A stretch of DNA of 21,091 nt, taken from NCBI GenBank assembly GCA_000969725.1, contig JXSR01S043435.1; one strand, 5' to 3'. Below, piece by piece: positions 1 through 19,853 of this stretch. The notes below the pieces were generated by a model. The model worked only from the letters and a program-made list of their open reading frames with translations, was not told where the DNA came from and made no database searches. How positions within the stretch are numbered: position 1 is the stretch's first letter; each line of letters starts with the position of its first letter. The stretch is from Ophiothrix spiculata. Lineage: Eukaryota; Echinodermata; Ophiuroidea; Amphilepidida; Ophiotrichidae. Made by a program: the position numbers and the translations under genes.

Positions 1-12
1 TACAAGCACAAT

Positions 13-273
13 AATTGTGATGGCTCACACCGAAAGGGGGGACTTTGCAGATGATATCAATTTTGAGTTTATCATGTCATCTGTTACAGAATTTTCTAAG
101 CTTTAAAATGACAGCTTATTTGTTGAAATTGATCAAGGCGATCAAATTTTACAACAGAAAATCTCTGGAAAATTCTTATTATTTTCTTTATTTTTTACTA
201 CCTATATTTTTACCAGTATCTTGAAAAGTGTACTGTCGCAAAGTCCCCCTTTTCAGTGTGAGTCATCACAATT
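13..273. mobile_element. 261-bp MITE-like inverted-repeat element
   Basis: The ends are inverted copies: AATTGTGATGGCTCACAC with GGGGGGACTTTGCA on the left (13-50), and the complement, AAAGTCCCCC to GTGAGTCATCACAATT, on the right (about 236-273). The interior is AT-rich without coding potential. The right half (about 133-272) recurs in reverse orientation at about 2187-2325. No clear target duplication was seen. The superfamily is unknown. Confidence 0.75.
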
Positions 274-476
274 GAGCTTTCCCTATACTTTTTGTGGTAA
301 ATTGGATGATTTGCAGCCAACTAATTTCTTATTCATGAAGGCCTGCTGAGAACCCTGCAACTAGTTGCCTGAGTTAGCTGAATGGTCAAGTAAATTTGTG
401 TTTTTGGGTGGGATGGTTAGTTAATTTAAATAACAAAAGACTTGCAAGGTACAACAACTACATTGTACAAGAAGCT

Positions 477-485
477 ATTCCACAC
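477..485. repeat. Left 9-bp target-site duplication of the foldback element
   Basis: ATTCCACAC lies immediately before the GGGG tip of the element and is repeated exactly after its CCCC tip at 1044-1052. A nine-base exact match abutting both tips strongly supports the element borders. Confidence 0.85.
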
Positions 486-1043
486 GGGGTCCGCTCGCCA
501 GTCCGACGACTCGCTAGTCCGAAACGTTATTCAATAGGGAAAATATAACCTTGAAAAAGGCTCGCTAGTCCGAAGGTTCGCTAGTCCGAATATGAAAATA
601 GGCTCGCCAGTCCGAATTTAAATAACAGCTCGCTAGTCCGAATTTCAAAATAGGCTCGCTAGTCCGAATTCAGAAATGGGCTCGTTAGTTCGAATTTTGA
701 AAACAGCTTGCTAGTCCGAATTTTGAAAAACTGTAATAGAGAAATATGCACACATTTTGTCATATTCGGAGTTAGCGAGCTGTTTTTAAAATTTGGACTA
801 GCGAGCCTTTTTTAGAATTCGGACTAGCGAGCCTATTTTGAAATTCAGACTAGCGAGCGTATTTTAAAATTCGGACTAGCGAGCTGTTATTTAAATTCGG
901 ACAGGCGAGCTGTTTTTAACATTCGGACTGGCGAGCTTTTTTCATTTTTCGGACTGGCGAGCCTAAATTAAAATTCGGACTAACGAGCTGTCGGACTAGC
1001 AAGCCGTCGGACTAGCGAGCTTTCGGACTAGCGAGCTGTCCCC
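486..1043. mobile_element. Foldback (FB/TU-like) transposon made of inverted repeat arrays
   Basis: The left arm carries about nine copies of GCTCGCTAGTCCGAA (493-720), most spaced 26 bases apart by AT-rich filler. After an unrelated spacer of about 45 bases (721-765), about eleven copies of the reverse complement TTCGGACTAGCGAGC run to 1036. The tips are GGGGTCCGCTCGCCAGTCCG and its inverted partner ending GAGCTGTCCCC. The 9-mer ATTCCACAC flanks the element perfectly at 477-485 and 1044-1052. Long inverted arms built of short tandem repeats are the structure of Drosophila FB and sea-urchin TU elements; a 9-bp duplication is known for FB. No transposase is encoded. Confidence 0.9.
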
Positions 1044-1052
1044 ATTCCACAC
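1044..1052. repeat. Right 9-bp target-site duplication of the foldback element
   Basis: ATTCCACAC, identical to 477-485, directly follows the right tip of the foldback element. The lack of any mismatch suggests a fairly recent insertion. Confidence 0.85.
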
Positions 1053-1078
1053 ATGCTGCTGAAAGAAATGACTTAAGA

Positions 1079-1952
1079 GCAAGCTTGGCCGGTATTTCCC
1101 GGGGCGGTAAATACAGGGCGGTATTTACCGGCAAATACCACCAAGCAAATTTTGGCCAAAGTGGGAAATACTGGGAAATACTTGAAAAAGAAGTGATTTC
1201 AAAGCTTTTGTGCTTTTAAACATTAATTATATTAATTAACTACCACTGACAAGCATATATAAGACACAAAATCATTCCCCTAGGGTTGGAAGGGGTAAGC
1301 GGTGTTTTCAGTGGGATATGCATTAGATGATGCCTGTAAATTATACTTAATGATTTGTAAACCCTCAAGTATTTTACGATTTGTGAACAGTGTGTGCTGG
1401 TTTTTTTTTCTTATTAAAGTGGGGAAGTGACAAAAAATTGTCTATTGTAAGAAATAGATGATTTGTGTTTAATAAGAAACTGGTTAAATTCAGTTGATAG
1501 TATGCTTTTGGTCAACTCTAAAGAATGTTCACTTGAAAAATATTTATAATCAACAGCAGTTTTAAAGATGAATCATCCATGTGCTGTTTTTTGTGTGTGT
1601 CTTTTGTTGATCCATATGCAAATCCCACCTATTGAATCAAAATAATCTGATCCCTCAACATCTCAAAACCCCAGCAGCATTATGTATCATCATAGACATT
1701 GTTGAATATCAAACATGCCTTATTGCATGTTTTTGTCATAAATAATGTTATTATTCAAGCGAACCAATTTAAAATTGTTCACATAACATTATAATGAGAA
1801 ATACATACTTAAATTCTGTTAACCCCCATGGGATTATGAAAATACATATTTCGTGAATGGTATTTCCCATGTATCGACCAGGTATTTCCCAGTATTTCCC
1901 GGTATTTCCCAGTATTTCCCACCTATATTTCCCGGGAAATTGCCAACCTTGC
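1079..1952. mobile_element. ~870-bp non-autonomous element with GTATTTCCC-rich termini
   Basis: The left end reads GCAAGCTTGGCCGGTATTTC and the right end is its imperfect inverse, ATTTCCCGGGAAATTGCC then AACCTTGC. Both termini carry clustered copies of GTATTTCCC or GGGAAATAC: a few at 1090-1185, and six or so at 1860-1940. The ~650-bp interior is AT-rich and non-coding. No target duplication could be fixed. Repeat-rich ends resemble subterminal transposase-binding sites, but the superfamily is unknown. Confidence 0.7.
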
Positions 1953-2186
1953 TGGAGAGAAAATGTGGTGTGGTATATTGAAGGAGTACAGAATATGCAT
2001 TAATTTATATTTAAAGCCAATACAAAGAAATGATGGTATACTTGACTGATCAAATTTCCCCAGTGACAAGAACTTGCCGTGGATTGCAGTGTGTCGCGTA
2101 CAGCGCAGAGTACTACTTGACACCACGCGTTAAATGGGTAAAAAACCTGCCAAACGGGGAGCTCATTTCAAAGATTGACTGTATGT

Positions 2187-2325
2187 GATGACTCATGCCG
2201 AAAAGGGGGACTTTGCGACAGAACACTTTTTGAGAAACTGATGAAAATAGGCAGCAAAAAATAAAGAAAATAATAAGAATTTCCAGCAGATTTTCTGTTG
2301 TAAAATTTCGCCTTGATCAATTTTT
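2187..2325 (-). mobile_element. Half copy of the 13-273 element, reversed
   Basis: Read on the minus strand this matches positions about 133-272: GATCAAGGCG, then TTACAACAGAAAATCT, an ATTCTTATTATTTTC run, and the terminus CGCAAAGTCCCCCTTTT with GAGTCATCACA. Only one terminal inverted repeat is present. The missing half is replaced by a tRNA-derived SINE that begins where similarity stops, so the copy is truncated or chimeric. Confidence 0.75.
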
Positions 2326-2443
2326 TAGGTGACTGTCCGACAACAGAGCAAGTAGAGTAAAGTTTCTTGCCCAAGGAAACAAGGAGACCCCACAATCTCT
2401 GTATTAAGAGACCCGTGCTCTAACCGTTTGGCCACGCTCCTAT
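2326..2443 (-). mobile_element. tRNA-derived SINE fragment
   Basis: On the minus strand GGAGCGTGGCCAAACGG with TTAGAGCAC resembles a tRNA A-box half, followed by a CTCTTAATA anticodon-like loop as in tRNA-Lys. The B box is degraded. Downstream, CTTGGGCAAGAAACTTTACT resembles the conserved body found in many marine invertebrate SINEs. It is too degenerate to be a working tRNA gene. Confidence 0.65.
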
Positions 2444-2487
2444 AGCAAAGTAAAATGCCTGTAAGATTTGAGCTGTGTGTCATTTAA

Positions 2488-2565
2488 AAACATTAAAGAT
2501 AGCAATAAATCAAAACAAGAATTTAAAAACATATTAAAGATAGCAATAAAAACAAAACAAGACTA
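2488..2565. repeat. Tandem duplication, ~39-bp unit
   Basis: AAAAACATTAAAGATAGCAA is followed by TAAATCAAAACAAGAATTT and then repeated as AAAAACATATTAAAGATAGC with a similar tail. Two units with a few differences lie directly upstream of the C-rich minisatellite. Confidence 0.75.
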
Positions 2566-2569
2566 AATC

Positions 2570-2772
2570 ACCCTACAAAAAAAATCACACCACAAAAAAT
2601 CATCCCACAAATCAGTCACCCCGCACCCCGCAAAATAATCACCCCGCAAATAAGTCACCCTGTACCCCGCAAATTAGTCACCCCGCATCCCGCAAATAAT
2701 TCACACCGCACCCCACAAATTAGTCACCCCGCAAATTAGTCACCCCGCAACCCGCACAAAATGCGCACCCCC
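2570..2772. repeat. CACCCCGCA minisatellite
   Basis: About ten degenerate copies of a unit like GTCACCCCGCAAATTA, some extended by an extra CACCCCGC, run through about 200 bases. Base content is strongly strand-asymmetric: the plus strand is C/A-rich with almost no G outside CCGC. No coding function is evident. Confidence 0.85.
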
Positions 2773-3159
2773 TAAACTTTTCCCCAAGCATTTTGAGATT
2801 TTTGCATGTGAAAAGAACGTTTTACAAACAAATCTTTGACCCTTGCTTGATATATAGCATCAATAAATGCGTTTAAAGAATAGCCTCATACCCAAGATCA
2901 ACAAACTAAAAAAAATTCAAATTTTAACTTTTCTGAAGGTTTTGATCAAAATTTTTCAGATATCCGGTAATTGGCTGTTATTTTTTAACATATGAAGTGT
3001 AAATCATCTACAAATAAAATATGGAAATTTTGTCCAATATCTCTTTAAAAAGGGGGTGTAAATCAAAGTGCATAACGGCCTCAACCCACCTCAAGTGTTA
3101 AAATTACGAAAGTGCATTCAAGTATAAATATGACAAAATGATGGGGTTTTTTAACTTAC

Positions 3160-15592
<12,433 letters not shown>

Positions 15593-15734
15593 CTAAACGA
15601 ATCAAACAAAACACGATTTTGTCAATTAAAAACTATGGTAGGATTTTTCAAAATTTGATTTTGAGTTTCATTTGAACATGATTTTGTCAAATGATAATAC
15701 CATTAGGTATAACAAGCTTCATATATGACATTAT

Positions 15735-16184
15735 TACCACGTGTATCAAAAACAATTGTGCACGGATTAAAACTGATTTTGACCTTGATAAAAGCACCAA
15801 ATCAAAATTTTCTTGTTATTGTAGTAAAGCTAATTTAATAAGCTTTCAAATGCAGAAAAAATGATGGAAATCAGATTAAAAATAAAAAAGATATGACCAA
15901 TTTTGTAAGTACGTCTCTTTTTCTTCCATTCCAATGGGATTTACATAGTTAAGCAAGCTATTACATATCACAATTACCGGTTATGGCATTATGATAAAAG
16001 CTAAAAGTACTCACAAAATTGGTCATATCTTTTTTATTTTTCATCCGATTTCGAAAAATTTTCTGCATTTGAAAGCTTATTTAATCTGCTTTACTACAAA
16101 AACAAGAAAATTATGATTTGGTGCTTTTATCAAGGTCAAAATCAGTTTTAAATCCGTGCACAATTTTTTTGGATACACGTGGTA
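15735..16184. mobile_element. 450-bp foldback MITE, arms of 178 bp, TA-flanked
   Basis: The left arm (15735-15912) and right arm (16007-16184) are inverted copies of equal length with a 94-base spacer. The tips read TACCACGTGTATC and GATACACGTGGTA. If the TA at each tip is the target duplication, this fits a Tc1/mariner-type non-autonomous element. Both arms include TTGACCTTGATAAAAGCACC-like and CTTTCAAATGCAGAAAA-like text. No coding region is present. Confidence 0.88.
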
Positions 16185-17681
16185 CAGTGATTATAATCAA
16201 TTCCAATTCTTCATAGCAAGACGAATCTCCAAATCTTCAGGTCTGTTTTATCCTTTCATTTGGTGATTTTATGTTTGAAATGAGTGTCTGACCGACTTAT
16301 CGGATGGATCAGAATTGGGTCATATTTTTAGCTTATAGGATTTGAATCACTTGACTGGGTAGCCTAGCACTATTACCTTTTAATGTATTTTCAACAAATA
16401 CACATATGTTAAAGGTGCAATTCATGATTTTGATGTGACAAAAACCTCGCCCTGGTTTCTAGCTAAATAAAAAGAATCGAAGCTGTCAGGTTTGTTGTGT
16501 TTTAACATCTCTTGTTGGCACAAATACAGCCTAGCCTCAATTATCAATTTGTAAACTATTTGGTTTTGATATTATGGCAAATATAACATGCCCTTGCGTT
16601 TGGTTGCACCATACTGGCCACAACAACTTCCAGAAGTGATGGCAGTAACTGTTATCTCAAATGTTCTGATCATTCTTTGGTGACACTTCCTGTCCTGGGG
16701 CCTCAAGCTTCCTGCTAGATGCCCACTTTTGAACTAAAGCTAGTTGATAACAACGCAATGATATAATTCTTTGTTTGAAAATGTGATTTATTTATAACGC
16801 ATGTGGGTGGTTAAACATGTATTTGGAGTAAGACCAACAAGAGAAAATCAGTCAATATAGGCATACAGTGTATATGGGCAAATCATTTTGGCCATCAGTA
16901 ATTATTTATTAATGTTCAAATCATTTAGCCATCACAGGGAATTCAAAAAAATCATTTTGGCCATGATCGAAAGTCATGATCATTATGCGTGATGCAGGCA
17001 GCACAGGACACAATTTACTAAATGCTACAATACAGATTTCTAAATGCAAATTTAGGATACATTCTAATTTCTAGGTGTCTTTCTATTGGCGCATTAATAT
17101 TTAAAAATATTACAAAAATCATATCTTAACATTTCCTCAAAAAATAACAAAGTGTTTTAGTGATCAACTTCAAATATTATTCTGAATCTGCTGGGGTTCA
17201 TGCACCCCATTAGCAGCAAAAGTAATTAAGTTTATCTGAAGTTACTAGACGTACTGGTGTTATCAAGATATCATGGGCAATATTGCATATAAATAAATAC
17301 CAATTATGCAATTTGGTGGTGGAGAGACATATGTTCAACATCGTCTGTGAGTAATGATTGATTGTATGTCCATGACTTTGGGCTTGCGTGATTTGGTGAT
17401 TTCGGGTTTTTTCACCCCCTGGGACTCGTATTTTATTTTCGAACGGGTACTCGGAACTCGAATCATAGATTCAAAATGTAAGTTGAAAAAACACCAGCGG
17501 AAACACGAAAGTAGTGCACAAGTACCAAAAATTACACTCGAGTCTTTGCACTATACTGTAGGGCACATTTTAGGCTTAAAAACGGCCAATTTAATACCGT
17601 ACTGACGCGTGTATAGTCCCACCATTTTTTTACCTCAGATTTTATTCAAATTACAGGTGGGACTTAAATCGGGGAACTTAC
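16185..17681. other. Non-coding stretch upstream of visible ADSS exons
   Basis: I read both strands here for the ADSS GTP-loop exon (GAQWGDEGKGK, then CRCQ) and found no match. The stretch holds the 36-base-step repeat and, near 17400-17470, scattered GGGACTCG/GGAACTCG motifs that recur near 18098-18140 in the same orientation. GTCCCACC/GGTGGGAC at about 17617-17664 can form a small hairpin. Confidence 0.6.
16878..16967. repeat. Three copies of an AAATCATTTTGGCCATCA motif
   Basis: CAAATCATTTTGGCCATCAG, TCAAATCATTTAGCCATCAC and AAATCATTTTGGCCATGATC occur at steps of about 35-36 bases. It is a short degenerate tandem array with no coding potential. Confidence 0.6.
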
Positions 17682-17736
17682 ATATATCGACGTTTAATGT
17701 AGTAATATTATTTTCGCTGCTTCTTGGAGTCGCCAT
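17682..17736 (-). CDS. Candidate first coding exon, minus strand (MATPRSSENN...)
   Basis: On the minus strand CAAAATGGCGACTCC opens a short coding stretch, MATPRSSENNITTLNVDI, followed one base later by a strong GTAAGT donor. About 40 bases upstream is ACATGCGCAA, an NRF1-like half site. ATGGCG in a YY1-like setting plus an NRF1 site is typical of housekeeping first exons. By position and orientation it could be the first exon of ADSS, whose N terminus before the GTP loop is short and variable. The GTP-loop exon that should then follow between 17681 and 15593 was not found. It could also begin an unrelated transcript. Confidence 0.5.
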
Positions 17737-19015
17737 TTTGACAGGTTAGTACAATCACGATTGCGCATGTCTGACAAGTATGATAGCACCGTTATATAAC
17801 TGTGAACATCGCCATCTGTTGACGAACATTCAACAGATGCAAAAAAATAATTAACAGATTGCGATGTTTGTAACAAAAATTAGAGAAATCGGTGATCTTC
17901 CTGCAAGAGACATCGCATGTTTGATAAAGTTTGCGACTATTTTAGGGAAGTAGATTTTGATATTTCATAATTTTTAACTTCATTTAGCAACTTATGGCCG
18001 CCAGTGAAATGATTATTGGAATATTTTGGTAATGATAATTTGGCGACTCAAAATTATGCACTGTTTTTCAGGTTTCGAGTAGGCAAATTTGGGAGCCGGG
18101 ACTCGAAAGCAAAAACGGGACTAGAAAAAACCGGGACTCACTTGCAGGCTTACCAAAATTTATCAAAAAAAAAAATGCATTTAAACTCAACTGAAGCTGA
18201 TATTGGCCTGTTATATGTTGTTAATAGTAATACTAATGAAATTATACTGGCATACTTTTGGTAAATTTATATGCTCTCTGAAAGAAGATATTGACTTATC
18301 ACTTATGAAATTTGTCTATATTGAAGGTCAATGGAGTTGAGCGTATCCTTACCTTAGTAAGCATGTGTCATGTAAGGATACGTGTCGGATCTAGATCTGC
18401 CCATGCCATTTCTGGCGTTGAGCACCGTGTAATAAACGTACAGGTAACTGGTAAGGTGCAAATGTAAGTGTTTTGAATCGAAAAACTCGATGGTCAAAAT
18501 AGTGTACCTAGGTCTAACGGCCATTGACCAGATCCGCGCAATGGCCAATTTCTTGCCAACCTCATTTGAGCCTCATTTTTGAATATAAATATTTAATATA
18601 ACTTACATTTTATATCCTTGACAAAAGTAGCACAACAGGAGGTCCCCTCAAAAAATACTTTTTCCGACCAAATCTTGCTTGTGATCTCAATGAAAAGAGG
18701 ATTTTTTACCAGTCACTTTTGATGCGGCAGAAAATGTTGGCAATCGTTGACAAGGTCGTCTTGTCATAAGTTCATAAGGTCAATGGACAGGTCTACTTAT
18801 GACAGGGATTTAGAACGTAACTCACGTTTGCGCTAAATTATTTACCAACATGACTAATTATGATTTGTATTCAATTCTATTAGGCCTAATATTTGTAGTT
18901 GTATGTTAATATTAGTTAAGAGAAACATAGATTATGTAATACATCGTAATAATATACCTTAAAACACAAATTACTTAAATCAACCACCCCTAAATTGAAA
19001 TGACTTGAAGCGTGT
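17737..19015. other. Intergenic stretch between two opposed candidate first exons
   Basis: About 1.3 kb lies between the minus-strand ATG at 17736 and the plus-strand ATG at 19070. It contains the minus-side TGCGCATG motif near 17762, the 18342-18382 hairpin and a GTCATAAGT/ACTTATGAC pair at 18763-18803. It may act as a divergent promoter; no exon is evident inside it. Confidence 0.5.
18342..18382. repeat. Perfect 11-bp hairpin CGTATCCTTAC/GTAAGGATACG
   Basis: Two perfect 11-base arms surround a 19-base spacer. GGTCAATGG at about 18326 and CCATTGACC at about 18522 form a wider inverted pair around it, so it could be part of a small ~200-bp element. The evidence for an element is weak. Confidence 0.45.
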
Positions 19016-19057
19016 ACTTCCGGAGCATTCACAATTTGAGGTCACACCGCATGCGCA
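19016..19057 (+). promoter_or_regulatory. ETS-like and NRF1-like promoter motifs
   Basis: ACTTCCGG at 19016-19023 fits the ETS/GABPA core and GCATGCGCA at 19049-19057 fits most of an NRF1 site. They sit 47 and 13 bases before the ATG at 19070, which itself lies in AAATGGCGGC, a YY1-like context. No TATA box is evident. This set is typical of TATA-less promoters of housekeeping genes in animals. The motif match is seen; function is inferred. Confidence 0.55.
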
Positions 19058-19069
19058 ATGTCAGACTAA

Positions 19070-19174
19070 ATGGCGGCTCCCACAATCAGAGTAACACTGT
19101 CAGAGCCTTTCACAGAAAATTATAAAATTGTTAGTGTTAGAAGAAACCTGCCCCTAGAGACGAGGACTATAGTG
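19070..19174 (+). CDS. Candidate first coding exon of an unrecognised plus-strand gene
   Basis: ATG GCG GCT CCC starts a 35-codon stretch reading MAAPTIRVTLSEPFTENYKI then VSVRRNLPLETRTIV, ending in phase 0 at a perfect GTAAGT donor. An in-frame TAA lies directly before the ATG. The upstream 55 bases hold ACTTCCGG and GCATGCGCA. I do not recognise the protein and saw no convincing second exon before 21091, so the gene probably continues to the right. The next intron contains a hAT-like element. The combination of promoter motifs, start context and donor is good evidence for a real first exon; the product is unknown. Confidence 0.62.
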
Positions 19175-19395
19175 GTAAGTAACAATTCGATCTCTATAGA
19201 AGTCCGTATTTTGTGAGGAAAATTCAATTATAGTGAAGAACCAGTACTAGTTGACGATTTGTAATGGCTGTTTACTCTGGCTTGATTGAGAAACACAAGC
19301 CAAAAGGGGCAAACTGTGTACATGTAGTTTACAGCCTATCACATAGGCCTAAAGGCCATTTGTGCATAAATTGAAAAATACTTGTAAATGGTACT

Positions 19396-19845
19396 CAGCG
19401 TTCGAAATATTATAATGGTTGTCCGGTTGTCCGGGACAACCAAATCTAGCGCCGGACAACCTAAATTTATGCTGTGGTTGTCCGGCGGACAACCATAATT
19501 GTTCAAAGTCAAACAAACATACTTCTTGGCATGTTTATTTCGAAACTGGAACCTTCGATAAAATTGTAACATTTTTGAGCATTTTTCTTAAATTCCCTGA
19601 TCGCCGTAACAAATATGACTTTTTATTAATTTGCTGTTGAAAAAAAATAGAAGTAGTTGTCTGTGCGCTTGGGAGAACTTTTTTTTTTGCTTGTCAGTTT
19701 TGAAAAGCTACGTCAAACAAATTTGGGGTACCCTTTTGAGTCTGGCGCTGCGCTTGACGGACAACCAAATTTCTGACGGACAACCAAAAATTACAACCTG
19801 GTTGTCCGTCGGACAACCATGTTTTGTTCCTTAATTCGAACGCTG
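19396..19845. mobile_element. 450-bp hAT-like MITE with perfect 8-bp target duplication
   Basis: The tips CAGCGTTCGAA and TTCGAACGCTG are exact inverses, and ATGGTACT is duplicated exactly outside them at 19388-19395 and 19846-19853. An 8-bp duplication and CAG(N)G tips are hAT hallmarks. Near both ends the hexamer-rich text GGTTGTCCG/CGGACAACC forms several small palindromes. Open frames through it are produced by these repeats and show no transposase similarity. Confidence 0.9.
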
Positions 19846-19853
19846 ATGGTACT

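Noticed and set aside
493-1036. CRISPR-like array: conserved 15-mers at ~26-base steps
   Set aside because: The copies switch orientation at the centre, the fillers are similar AT-rich text rather than unique spacers, and target duplications bound the whole block. It is a foldback transposon in a eukaryotic genome.
2168-2395. 75-codon minus-strand frame
   Set aside because: It runs across the junction of a SINE and a MITE half and has no protein family signal.
2375-2443. Functional tRNA gene on the minus strand
   Set aside because: The A-box half is recognisable but the B box and acceptor pairing are degraded, and a SINE body follows. It is a tRNA-derived SINE.
17190-17220. CACCCCATTAG as the reverse complement of the ADSS GTP loop
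   Set aside because: The surrounding bases do not encode QWGDEGKGK in any minus-strand frame.
19419-19834. Plus-strand frames with Cys/Gly/Pro-rich peptides
   Set aside because: They are translations of the GGTTGTCCG/CGGACAACC repeats inside the hAT-like element.
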